DNA of 64,000 bases from Solea solea (taxonomy: Eukaryota; Chordata; Actinopteri; Pleuronectiformes; Soleidae), in the NCBI RefSeq assembly GCF_958295425.1, contig NC_081144.1, positions 6,983,186 through 7,047,185 of the forward strand, written 5' to 3'. A program made the position numbers and the translations under genes. The notes beneath the pieces were generated by a model. It saw only the letters and a list, made by a program, of their open reading frames with translations, did no database searches and had not been told where the DNA came from. Positions 43,901 through 64,000 of the stretch are shown piece after piece; position 1 is the first letter of the stretch; each line of letters begins with the position of its first letter.

Positions 43901-46900
43901 CACCCTCTACTGGGAGACACTTCACCTGCAGCATACATGTGTATGGTCCCGTCAGCTGGAGAAGCTCTCTCTCCTCCTTGTGTCAATTGTTTATTGTGTA
44001 TTTTTTTTGTTTGTTTGTTTTTTTTTATCCCCAGTTTACATGCATCGAATATTCTCCATTTGTGGTTTTTTTTTTTATAAGATCTTTGTCTTTTTAAGCC
44101 CTTGACCTTGATTTCAAAGACTGGATTTAAAAAAAAAAAGAAGTCTGTTTGCTTTAATCAACACTTTGACAATGAAGTTTTTATATTTAAAATATATATA
44201 TATATGCATTTATCTTTGGATAGAGTCTAGATTGTGTTTATTTCGATTGATTCCAAAGAATCTAGGGAAGTTCTAAATCATGGTCAGACGTGTAGGTATT
44301 TTTTTGTGGTGGAGATGAACACTGCTTTTTAAATCACTAGCAATAATAGAAGAAGAAAAAAAGAAAAAAGTCTATTTATTACTCTAGTGCTTTACACTTC
44401 TCGTGTCTTAGATTGAACTTGAATGTGCCGATGCCTTATTCAGATGTGTCTACATCCATGTCGTTATTGCTATGCACATGTTAGCTGAGTCCACGTCAGT
44501 CTTCCGGTTGAACTGGTTCTTTCTTCCTTGATGAATATTAATCCTTTGTAGATTTTAATCTTATTTATGTATCTTTTTGTAAACAGGACTCGTATGTACA
44601 CATTCCCCTTAAAAGATTTATTTATAATAACAAGGCTTTAAAAAAAAAGAGCCAGCGATTAATGAGTAAAAGCACAAACAATATAAGCAATTTTAAGCTA
44701 TAATGTCTCCTTTTTGATCCTTAAAATGAACAAATTCATTGCTAATTTTAGTCTTTTTTTTTTTTTTTAGTCCGTTTTGTCGATTGCACAACAATCCACC
44801 TAGGACGGAGGAAACGCCACACGTCCTTAGACGTATTACCCATACATTCCTCACTGCCAAAACCACTGAAACACTTTAACGACAACAGATCACACTTCTG
44901 ATTTCACTTGATAGATCCCAAACGTTTGTTTTTCATAATTCAGCAAATGTTTGACGATGAATCAGAACTGGCAAACCTGCGGTAGATTACAAATGCGTCA
45001 AAAAACACGTGTAGATTTGTATTTTTTTTTACGATTGTCCATCCATTTCCTAAATTATTGTTTTTATTTTATATATTTTTTTGTAACACCACCGCAATGA
45101 CATTTCACATTCATTCTGTTTTTTCGTTTTGTGTGTTTGGTTTTTTTTGGCCGTTATTTGACTGCAACGGAGTATAAGGAGACAGCTTTGAGATTTTTAA
45201 TTGTCAAAAAAAAAGAAAGAAAGAAAGAAAACACTGGAATGACCTCTGTGAAGTGACACGTGTTTTAGTTTTCTACGCATAAACTAACTGTTGTCTGTTG
45301 GCATACTGAATATTGTATGAGATTGTAGGTTGTTGTTACTTTTCTTTGTTTTTCATAGCACATTTGCCCTTTTGTTAAGAACTGCCTGCCATTACATGCA
45401 TCGAGAGCCCGGTTACAGCGCAGCCTCCATGTTGTTCAACTATGCAATGGCTGAAGCTTTTTTTCCTGCAGACTCAAAACTTATGAGTTGAGTCTAAAAC
45501 GGCATCAAAGTGATTCTCCTTTTCCATCGATTCTAGTGCCTTACAGTTTCCGTTACAACCGCTACGCTTTTCTTTCATGTTGATTTTTTGCTGGTTTTGT
45601 CGCTTCACCCGTAGATTACTGTAGAGACGCCACGCACCAGAAGAATCACTGGACCTTTTTTTTGTTTTTTTTTGTTAGTGTTTGATTTGGAATAGATTTA
45701 AAAACAAGACGTCGCTGAGTCATTAATCCTAAACGTGAATAGACTGAAATCTATATAATTAATATAATAAGTTATTTAATCATTCTTATTCTCGTAGCAG
45801 ATGAGTTATTTATTTTTTGTTTGTTTTTATTTCAGTGAAGTTTAAAGTGTTTATTTTAAAGTGCCTTTTTTTGTGTTCAAATGTCTGTTTTATTTGATAT
45901 ACAACAATAATAATAATAAAAAAAAGTTTGTTATGACAATAAGAATGATGATTCAACTTTTCATAGAGATGCTTCCAAGTTTATTTGTATTTATAAAAAC
46001 AGTATTGCCCTATTATTTGTAACGGCTGGAGCCCAAACTATGAGCAACTGTTGGATTTATTGCTATGAAATTCTGTTCAGACGCTTGTTTTGCCCACATG
46101 TTGAATCCCAAACTCATAATTGTCATGTTGTGAAACATCTAACGTGACAATTATTGGATTGATTGCCACGAAATTTGGTTCAAACTGTCTCATCTCTCAC
46201 GGAATTCATTTTGGGTAACCCGCAATTGCCTCGTTTCACATTCATCACAGTCTCCTATACGTGATGATGTGACTATTTATTTCCCCCAATTTTATTATTA
46301 TTATATTATTATTTATATAGAAAACCTTGGTGCTCCATAGATTTTTCTTTTTTTTTCCTTGTATCCTTTACATCCTCAAGGTCAAATTCTACACTGAATT
46401 TTTTTTTTGTTTGTTTGTTTTTTTTCTTCCAAAGTTGTACTGAATATTCAAGATCATTTATGAGATTTGGGATGAATGTAGTTCATAGTGACGACTGCCA
46501 AAACATGTTGCCAAAGGTTTATATTCTATAAAAATATGTTAAACAGCTGAGGTGAAGTGTCAGCATCCCTTCAGCATCTCACAGTACACGACTGAGGTTC
46601 ATTGAGAAAGTTCTCAAAAACTGAAAAACACACACACACACACACACAAAAGCACTTGTTCATTTTTCTCCCGAGTCCCACGTCAGCAGATGGCTTTTGC
46701 TCGCTTGTCATCACATCACCTAAATGTGGCTGCACAGTCGCGCGGTGACAGATTGGTGTCACATCCAACAGGAGCAAACGCTGAGCAAACACGCGTCTGC
46801 TGATGAGCCTTGAAAACCCCTCTGGAGACGAGTAGTAAAGTGGACGCTGACTTAAGACGTGTGTTGTCCTTTGACTGAACCCGGCTCAGCTCGTTTCCAA

Positions 46901-47380
46901 TGGAACAGATGAATTTAAAATGTCTAAAATGTGACTGGGGAGACTCAACACCAGCTTTACGTATGATGACTCTTAATAATAAAAAGCCATTGCAATGAGG
47001 GATTCCTCAGTGAATATTCTTACTGTCAATATTCTTGGTACATTATGGGTAAAAACCACTAATGCAGAACCACGTCGGCTCAGTCCTCGTCCTCGTCCCT
47101 GTGTGGTTCGTACAAACAAGCGCGTTTCCCTGCTGCTGATGATGATGATGATGATGCTTTTCAGTTTATATGAGATGAATGTAGCAATTGTTAGTGTACG
47201 CACTGGTTTTCAGATTAGTGGACTCAAACTCATGGTACTCAATGTGGAAATTACGTTGTGAGAAATATTAAAAGTTTTATTTCAATGTTGTTGCAGATTG
47301 TGTTTTTCTTACACTAACCCTTCAATTTTCACCATTAAGTATTTATGGAAACATGAAATAAAGGTTTATTATGTTGTTAA
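43901..47380 (+). other. mitf: MITF 3' UTR with candidate poly(A) signals
   Basis: AT-rich sequence with many ATTTA words follows the stop. AATAAA occurs at 45915-45920, 46978-46983 and 47357-47362; the last is followed by a GT-rich stretch (TTATGTTGTTAAG) and is a good distal site. Seed matches are seen for miR-137 (AGCAATAA 44339-44346), miR-218 (AAGCACAA 44670-44677), miR-124 (GTGCCTTA 45536-45543; GTGCCTT 45861-45867) and miR-182 (TTGCCAAA 46508-46515). A CA repeat lies at 46627-46649. The true 3' end is not known. Confidence 0.6.
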
Positions 47381-47571
47381 GTAGTCATTCGCAGATTTGC
47401 AAAGACATTTATCTAACATAAATTGTTTATGTTTGACAAAAATGTCACCATCTCTAACTAATACTGACATATTACACACATTTTCACATATTTCTACTAT
47501 CATTTTATTTTTGGGAAAGACCCGAGCGCAACACAACAATCAGAGAAACCAATCAATCAAAATTAAAGGTG

Positions 47572-48080
47572 CAAGCAGCATTTGTGCGGGCCCTCGCAGC
47601 CACCGCCCTGCCAGCAGGTGGTGCTATACTATACCCTTGGCTGATCGGTCAAAGGCCACTTCCTGTTCCACTGCAAATGGTCAAAAGTTGCCAGATTGCC
47701 ATGGACACGCCCCTTTTGAATCTTTGATGTGTCTAATACAAATTGACACATTTTTTAATGTTGTTATGATCAACGTGCTCAGACAACTTTGAAAAACTTT
47801 TACAAATCGCCAAGATGGGCGCCAAATTCGTAATGCCGACTTCCTTTTGTCTCGGGCTGTGACATGTTTCCACCAAGTTTTGTGGAATTTGGTGCAACTT
47901 ACTTTCGACTTTGTCCTACCGGGTTTCACCTTTGGGGGCACTACTGAGTCAGTTCGCCAGTTTTCACATATTAACCTTATTTTATAAAATGCGTCACCAA
48001 TTTTTGGTCGTTTTCACCAACGTGTAGTTCCTCAAATATGCAATGGTTTGGGTCGAAATGTTTTTGTTCTCTGGCCCTAA
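47572..48080. repeat. Dispersed fish repeat
   Basis: Begins GGTGCAAGCAGCATTTGTGC GGGCCCTCGCA-like and continues with ACCAAGTTTTGTGGAATTTG. I recognise the opening as a widespread teleost repeat; class not assigned. Confidence 0.5.
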
Positions 48081-49019
48081 TAAAACATGACAAAAAAATG
48101 AAATGAACACTTGCAATAATCATAAAATACTTTAGATAATGAAAATAACCAGTGATAAATAGGAATGAGAGAATCCAGTTTGAGTGTAGCTTATAGTAAA
48201 TCCCATTTAAAGGCACATAACAAAACCAAATCGAGGTCAATCCTCATTATTTGTCCATATATATTTAGAATTGATTAGATATTTTTGAAATTTAATGATC
48301 ACATACTTCACTATCATCACTAAAGCGTATTTTCCCGTTTTCCACACTTGCTTATGTATCATCATCTTTCCCCTTATTTCTCTACTGACTAAATGTTTGT
48401 GATGCACTAAAAAACGTGTCTGTTGTCAGCAGCTCCATCTGGTGGAGCCACACACACAACATGAAGGACAGGTCAATGTTGACCGTCACTCTCTGTCAAC
48501 ATGATATAATTGTATCCTCGGGACATTAATGGGCCCTTTTTTTTTAGTGATCTATATTTTGCATCATAAAAACCTTTTATATTGTGTCCATATCAACACT
48601 TTTATTTTGAAATTCTGACCACCATTCCTGAACAGTAGCTTTTCCCCAAAACAGTGAGATTTATTTATTTTTCTGACTTGACCGGCCCCCTAGTGGCCAC
48701 ACTAGAAACTCACCAGCCCCCGAGGTCATTGTACTTTGAGCCCCGCTTTGCACATTTGATGCCATTTTGAGATGTTGCAGCGAGATAGAGCACACACTGT
48801 TACTGATCACATGACAATCATGTCTCTGTGCAGTTCATCAGGACACTGAAATGACGACGGCTGCAAACTCCCGCCTCTGCAGTGCATCATGGTGTTTCAC
48901 ATGTTGCTGACCTCAGCCTAAAAATACCGTCATGAAAGAAACGAGTTGTTTCACACAGCCTTTTTTGAGGGGTTTGGATTAAGGCTCTTGTTGCTGTATA
49001 CTTCTTCACTTTTTATTTA

Positions 49020-49198
49020 CTCTGCTTTAACTACTTCCTTTTTAGCTTTTATATTCTGTTGTGTGAGTTTGCCTCTGTAACTACTTTGTATTATTTTGTG
49101 CTGCTCACTTGACCAGGAGTCCCTGGAAGAAGAGAGCATGTGTCTCGATGAGTGTCCTTCCTGGCTAAATAAAGGATAGATAACTAAATAAATAAAGA
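49020..49198 (+). repeat. LINE-like 3' tail
   Basis: TTGACCAGGAGTCCCTGGAA, CTCGATGAGTGTCCTTCC and TGGCTAAATAAAGG, ending in AAATAAATAAA, as in common fish LINE 3' ends. Confidence 0.65.
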
Positions 49199-49420
49199 CC
49201 GCCCCACCTTCATGCATGCACATGAATATACAGAGAAAAAAAAAGAATCTGTTTGTTACAACTGTTTGAGCGGCTGATGTTTATGTGCGTCAGTTTAAAC
49301 GTTTTATTAATTCACCATTAAACATACTGCGTACAAAACTCCACAATAGCCTTAAATCACATTTTGAAATCAAATACATGACATGAATCACTTTACATTC
49401 ACTACATACATTTTTTTTTG

Positions 49421-49514
49421 TCAGCTGAGATTGGCACCAACACCCCCCACCACCCTCATGTGGAGGATAAAGTGGTAGAAGATGGATGGATGGATGGATG
49501 GATGGATGGATGGA
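49421..49514 (+). mobile_element. SINE tail with GGAT array
   Basis: CCCTCATGTGGAGGATAAAG, then TGGTAGAAGATGGATGGATG continuing as about seven GGAT units. Only the 3' end of the SINE family is present. Confidence 0.85.
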
Positions 49515-49787
49515 TATCCGGTTGATTTTTACTTGGATAAACCTGAGTTTTGTACTAAAAGGTGCTTCAATGTCAATATTTATTAAATAAATAGGCCGGG
49601 AAAAGGCCAAAACACACTGTAACCGTTTATTATCATTATTATTATTATTATTTTAACAGCCAACTCTGTATACTGTGTATATTGTCATGTCATGTCATGT
49701 TGAGTGACACAAGCTGCAGCTTATTTTCCAAATGTGGCCTCGTATATCGTGGTGGTTTACACGTGCAGCAGGTCAGAGGTGAGCGAT

Positions 49788-50053
49788 TCAGCGGTAGCAC
49801 ACCTCCGATATCTCCATGGCCAGCTCCACAAGTTCTCCTACGTCTTGACAGGATTCACCGCACACGTTGCAGTCCAGCTCCAGCTGGTGATTGCAGCACT
49901 CCAGTCCCTGCTCGTCCATCCCACTGGACGCCATGATGTATTTGTAGGAGGGAAAACAGCGACTCACCGCCCTCTCGACTGTATCAGGTAGCAGGAGCAT
50001 TAACTCATGGAAACGACAATACAGGCAGGCGAGCAGGAGAGCGGCACAGTCCT
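49788..50053 (-). CDS. mdfic2: MDFIC2 terminal exon (Cys-rich I-mfa domain)
   Basis: Acceptor CACCACCAG|AGGACT after a long T run opens 87 codons plus TGA at 49790-49788. It carries all the domain's spaced cysteines. An AATAAA on the same strand (49631-49626), about 160 bases past the stop, is a likely poly(A) signal. Confidence 0.85.
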
Positions 50054-50724
50054 CTGGTGGTGTTTTTTTTTTTTTTTTTGATGAGATGGGAAAACAGGAA
50101 AAAAGGATTAAAGGGTGAAGAACTTTTTTTTTATTTTTTTTTTTTTATTGCATGAAAATGCCTCAGTTTAGATGATTTAAACAATACCTCCAGGGCCAGG
50201 CTGGTACGAATCATCTGATGAATAATGACTGCTGCCGTTCTTCCACTTGTCAGAACACATAGAGAGGCTGGAACCTGCCCATCCACTGGCACCCAGTGGT
50301 TCATGGGAGCTGTGATCAGTGTCCAGCTCTGAGATGGTGCTCAGTTTGCGGCCGCTGCTGCATCGGCTCATCGTCATTTCTCTGAGTGGACTGACACTCA
50401 CTGGTTTGCAGTTATTTCCTTTGGAGTGAAAATAGACGGCTGGTTTTAGAAGCACAGACACTGATTTATAAGACAAAGTTTGACACCGAACCCCCTGCCT
50501 CTCACTTAGACCCTTTCATTATTTGAGGCCACATTAAGATGTGAAATGTGGAGATAGAAGAGAAGAGAGGATTTTATGCAAACCATGCTCTCTAACTAAC
50601 TCACAAGCATTGGCATCAGGAATAAGAGTAAAGTGCACAACCTACCATCAGAGACATGAGTCTCTCGTTTCTCAAGTTTAATGCAATCCTGATCACTCGA
50701 GGGAGGCTCTGAAGGAGTTGTCAT
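49788..50724 (-). CDS. mdfic2: MDFIC2, MyoD family inhibitor (I-mfa) domain protein (whole gene, 3 coding exons)
   Basis: Exons 50646-50724, 50188-50418 and 49788-50053 join in frame (G+GA, then G+AG) to give 191 aa. Residues 1-103 are Ser-rich and polar (RKLSTISELDTDHSSHE). From residue 104 the protein becomes a Cys-rich I-mfa-type domain, beginning EDCAALLLACLYCRFHEL, then ECCNHQLELDCNVCGESC, ending MEISEVCYR. The family (MDFI, MDFIC) binds MyoD-type factors and, through the Cys-rich C-terminal helix, Piezo channels; the role of MDFIC2 itself is poorly known. Identity rests on the domain and on position between MITF and FOXP1, where MDFIC2 lies in mammals. The ATG at 50724 directly follows a possible acceptor (TTCACAAG), so a further 5' exon may exist. 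Confidence 0.82.
50188..50418 (-). CDS. mdfic2: MDFIC2 coding exon 2
   Basis: Acceptor CTCCAAAG|GAAATA and donor GGAG|GTATTG give 231 nt, entering and leaving in phase 1. It encodes a Ser-rich linker ending SDDSYQPGPG. Confidence 0.82.
50646..50724 (-). CDS. mdfic2: MDFIC2 coding exon 1
   Basis: Twenty-six codons plus one base, starting MTTPSEPPSSDQDC and ending VSD, with donor GATG|GTAGGT. The ATG abuts CACAAG, so the 5' edge of this exon may be an acceptor. Confidence 0.7.
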
Positions 50725-52139
50725 CTTGTGAAGTGGAGAGAACACAAATGCAGTGAAACTCACATGCAAACGCATCGCTCTGCTCAGCTGTATCACAACA
50801 TAAATAGCTTCACGACTACACACCAACTCCTGCCAGAGAATGAAGCGTGAAGGCGACATCCTGCATTTGAGTTGATCATGCAAACAAAGAAATGTTTGAG
50901 AGACAAAGTCACTGTAAAGATTACCCGTCTGTACTGGTTATACTAGCCGAGAGTGTGAAGTGTAGCCTCTGCAACTGTTCTCAACTGTAATCCCTCTGAG
51001 GTTGAGCTCAAGTACATCCCATCATCATCATCCTCACACACACACACACTGTGAGCACACTTGACATCGATCAATATATCCAACCAGTCACGAAGCACAG
51101 CCAAGGACGTCCACACAATTACGCCATCGCATTGACGGAAAATCAAAACACCTGGATTTCAAACAGCAATTCACCATCGCCTTACCTCAGTCACCACGAA
51201 AGGTCCTGCAGACCACAGCTGCTGACAGCACGGAGGTGAATTCAGAGGACGTTAAACTGGACATGCCACAAGACAACAGTGGAAAGTTTGCACCCCAGAC
51301 CATTTGCCTGCCTCCATTACCTTCCATTAAGAAGTCATTACTGTTGACTGAGAGAAAAAAAAATGCACCAGTATGTAATTTCATTATATGAAACCATGTT
51401 TACCACCAAGACACAGTACTTACATTTATCATGAAGGAATTTATTATTCATAGAGATGCATTGGTTTACAATAATGTCTATAGTATCTACTCTTACAAGC
51501 TCCGTTTTGAGCAAAAATTCAACAATGTTCATGGAAGAGGTGAAAAAAACCCAACAAGTATAAAGAAGCTATGTTTTTTGTGTGTTTTTTTTTCATCTTT
51601 TTGATCACTTGATTATACCTTAAATACAAATATATCAGATCATGTTGGCAGTGAACATTTTTCATTTTCATTAAAGCAACATTTTCTTTACTTCATCTAC
51701 ATTTTTTTCTTTTTTTTAAATATATTATGACTAATAAAATAACAATCAGGTAGTGATATCATGATGAAGCTACAAAGAAGAGAGAAATGTTTCATTGTGA
51801 AGTGCTTACTATTAATGTTCCCTTTGCTTTGGCTTCTCTGCTCATCAAGGTCCTCTTTGTGTACAGACACAGTTAAAATAATAAACAGTTTCACACTTGT
51901 GTTTTTGTGACGTCACGATACTGTACAGAAAAAACTAAATAGAGAATAGATTCAGAAGAAGAAGAAACAAAAAAGAGGAAGGTCGATAAATATGGAAACA
52001 AAATAAACAAAAAAACTAAAAGAACTCCCCAAGAACATAGTGGTTTGGTTATGTAGATGAAGCTGTTGTTTTTTAAAATACAAAGTCACACGGGCTGTGA
52101 GTGAAGACGGCCTCGCAGTGGAGAAGCTGCTCCTCCTGG
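50725..52139. other. DNA between MDFIC2 start and FOXP1 stop
   Basis: Contains the probable FOXP1 3' UTR (minus strand, from 52139 down to about 51430), a CRE word TGACGTCA at 51908-51915, and an unexplained 108-codon open frame on the plus strand (51065-51391). MDFIC2 regulatory sequence is expected here but cannot be pinned. Confidence 0.5.
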
Positions 52140-61236
<9,097 letters not shown>

Positions 61237-61251
61237 CTGGACTTCACTGAC

Positions 61252-63789
61252 CTGTGAAAGAAATGTGTGTAAATGAAAACAGCTGGATAACCCAGGACAA
61301 TGCAAGGAAACACAGGAAGAAGGAAAACAGAGAACAACTTACTGAAGGACAAATCTACCACTTCACTAAAGAATTAAAAAAGGAGCTGCACTGTGTTCAA
61401 TTGCAATAATGACCCAAAAAGGTAGTTATTCACCACAGGAAAGCAATCCCACTAAATGTAAAAACCTGTAGCACTTAAAGTAAAGAACTTTACTGTTATC
61501 ACTCTGCCCACCAAGACAAACATTCTGTTCTACAAGAGAGTGGGACATGCCAGGTCTATTTGTTGAATAAGAGAGTGCTGCCATGACTACTGTAAACACA
61601 GGGGCCCTGGGTCTGTGTTTATGTGCAAACATATCTTCCTTCTGGAACAATTTACCATTAACCAGGTGGTGTGATAAACGGCTGTGGCAGGTAGTACAAT
61701 GCACAAGTAGGCTATTATGTATACAGGTTGGGAGCTTTTGACTCAAAAGCAACCCAGCATAAACAAAAGTAAATAAACTGGGCAAACATACCATGCACAG
61801 ATGGAAACTGACACACAAAATGAAAATGTCCACAAATTGGACTCTGTAGTAATATTATTATTGTAAGGGTGATATTACGGTCAAATGTACATCTAGAATT
61901 CAATCAGTTCTTCAGTTTGGCATCACTGAGATCCATTGTAGCAAAATCTGACACAGATGATCAGATAAGGCCTAACTGTTTACACTCCGATCAACTCATG
62001 ACCAGAACTGTACCAACAGTTAGTTACACACAAAGCACAGAAGGGAGAAAAAAAGGCTTAGTGCTTCCTGTTTTGAAAATGACGGACTGATGATAACTGA
62101 AAAGTAATTCATGCTCAGCTGTAGCTTTGTGTCATCCATACCCAGGTTACAATAATACATGAAATCTGAGGCAATTCTTATGGAGTACAACTAAAACCTA
62201 ATCAGACTAGACCGTTTTTGGTAAGGTTTTCACTGTGTTTACTTTTGCTTTCAGGATGAGGATTATTTCTGCAGACAAAGGGCAGTGTTTCCTGTAGGCA
62301 TTTTTAAAGATGTCGGGGGTGCTTTTTTTTTTTTAAACCCGGCTGCATATTGGGTTCACCCCACCTCGGCTCCACGATGCATTTAACACTGGAGCAACAT
62401 CAGACATTTTCTATTGTAGGATTAAGATAATTGAGCGGTTGTGCTGCACTGCACCTGCCTTTGGAATGGACTAAATAATAAACTATGATGCGCTTTAACA
62501 GTTTTTAAATCATTCTCACCACAGGGGCAACTCTTACACAGCAGGGGCCTCCACTCTTCAAAGAATGCGAAGGAAATGAAGGAAACAAGGCAAAGAGAGC
62601 TTTGCGAGAGCAAACAACTACCACCTCCTCCCTTACATGGAGACTTCACACATGCACTAATAGTTGATACATCAGTAATAGCAAATCTCATCATACCTTC
62701 AGCTTGTTTCATGTGAATGAACAATAAACTGAATATATTTGTTTATGTGGTTACGGTATTTTGGAAAAAGAATACAATTTATTTTGCTGCAGCGCATTAG
62801 AATATCAGTGTTATGTATAAAAGGTAGAGACACACAACCAATACTAAAGTTAACTATATTACCCATTGGTAGTGTTAGCTTTAACTTTACATTAATAACC
62901 CAACAGGTTTCTCGTCATCTGGTCTTAACATACATAGTTTGTAGTCAGACCAAGAGTTTGAACCGTCTTCACTTAAGATATATTACTTTTTAAGAATGAG
63001 AATGTTATAATGGATATTCTGATATTATTGAAATGAAAATATCCTGACTACAGTACGGATTTCGTGATACTATATGACCGTGTATATTTTAATGTAATCT
63101 GTTATTTTTGTTTGACATATCTCGTGTTAAAAAAGGGATTTCCTTTGATCACTCAAACCTGTGCTTCGACTGGTCCGTAGATTAAACAAAGGACAAAGTT
63201 GTGTTGTTTGTTAAATCACGTTGTAAGAGACCGACCGACCACAGTGTTGCTTCGCCCTCGGAGCACATTGGTCGCACACGGCTAATCGTTAGCCTACAAA
63301 TCACATTAATAACGATGTTATTAACTGTCGCCGTAGTTTTGATGGTTAAAGCGAATACGTCTATCGCTAAATCTGCTTCACATGCTATGAATGAAATCGA
63401 TATCCGCTCACACACCAACCACTGCAGTCTGCGGTTTGCATTGGGCTCTCGAGCCTTTAGCTTCACGTGAATCTGGTCGTGAACGGGGCGTTTATGACTT
63501 TTATATGTCAACTCTGCTGCGACCACCTTGCATTGTTTTTAAAGCTATTCAGAAAAACACGTTTACTATACTGGTTAACAGTTTTCGACGGACCTTCAGG
63601 GCAGCGTTGACGTCAACAGCACAACAAAAGCTAGCAGAGCACGTCCTGTTGCTAGCTTGTGTAAGAAACGCGTCTTTTTCCACCCGTCTTTATTTTTTCT
63701 TCACCCGGTATCGTCACAAACAAGCCGTACATTAAAGCGAAAATTGTTTCAGTGCAATTCGGCGCGCCGCGGATTTAAGGTTTACTCAC
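61252..63789 (-). other. foxp1: FOXP1 first intron
   Basis: 2.5 kb without recognised exons, AT-rich except toward 63200-63790, where CpG density rises. TCACGTGA occurs at 63463-63470. Confidence 0.6.
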
Positions 63790-64000
63790 CGAATGATGTA
63801 CGGACGGACAGTGTAGGACTCAGGGTGGTGTCTAAAAAAGAGACCTCGGAGCTCTGCCTTCCCTTGAACAGAGCTAGCCATAAGTTGCTAATCGGGGGCG
63901 TGGTTTAGGTAAAAGTAAACAATGGTGACGTCATGCCGACACGCGGGACTTGTCTCTGCTTTTTGCTTTTTGCTTTTTGCGAGACTGTCTGTCCGTGCTT
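63600..64000 (-). promoter_or_regulatory. foxp1: Putative FOXP1 promoter region
   Basis: CpG-containing block with two full cAMP-response elements TGACGTCA (63608-63615 and 63926-63933), a forkhead word GTAAACA at 63915-63921 overlapping a SOX-type ACAATGG, a GC box (CACGCCCCC on the minus strand near 63893) and GGCGCGCCGCGG at 63761-63772. Inferred from motif density and its place upstream of the likely first exon. Confidence 0.5.
63790..63900 (-). other. foxp1: Probable FOXP1 non-coding first exon
   Basis: On the minus strand a strong donor CATTCG|GTGAGT ends at 63790, 2.5 kb upstream of the start-codon exon and just below a promoter-like block. The 5' edge given is a guess. Confidence 0.5.

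Larger units (their letters stand above)
47381..49625. other. Intergenic DNA between MITF and MDFIC2
   Basis: Holds a dispersed fish repeat (47572-48080), a LINE-like 3' tail (49020-49198) and a SINE tail fragment (49421-49514). No gene is recognised. The two genes converge here. Confidence 0.7.

Overview
This window is vertebrate nuclear DNA from a ray-finned fish, most probably a percomorph-like teleost. The reasons are split genes with GT/AG introns, fish-type interspersed repeats (a tRNA-derived SINE family ending in a GGAT/ATCC array, hAT MITEs of the 'AGGGCTGCAAC' type, Tc1 fossils), many CA and AT microsatellites, and a very compact version of a region that is large in mammals. The species cannot be named from the sequence.

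The gene order is MITF (+ strand, coding 13170-43900), MDFIC2 (- strand, 49788-50724), FOXP1 (- strand, coding 52140-61236, 5' exon and promoter near 63790-64000). This is the MITF-MDFIC2-FOXP1 order and orientation of human 3p13-p14. Coordinates 1-12.9 kb are upstream intergenic DNA with repeats and no recognised gene.

MITF was rebuilt exon by exon: A-type first exon, the Rag-binding exon 1B1b, an M-type (melanocyte) first exon, the shared exon 2, acidic activation exons, a 93-nt cassette exon just before the basic region, four bHLH-zipper exons and the C-terminal exon. All joins are in frame: 517 aa for the A form with the cassette (486 without) and 415 aa for the M form (384 without). FOXP1 was rebuilt as 15 coding exons and 581 aa; the mammalian poly-glutamine exon is not seen. 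MDFIC2 has three coding exons and 191 aa.

In established biology MITF and FOXP1 are transcription factors (pigment cell, retinal pigment epithelium and lysosome programmes; immune, heart and neural programmes). MDFIC2 belongs to the MyoD-inhibitor (I-mfa) family. No operon-like logic is expected; the three genes share synteny. The most interesting points are that one teleost mitf copy keeps both A-type and M-type first exons, its in-frame cassette exon beside the DNA-binding domain, a 111-nt intron with no stop codon, a 3' UTR carrying seed matches to several microRNAs known to act on mammalian MITF, and a foxp1 without its poly-Q exon.
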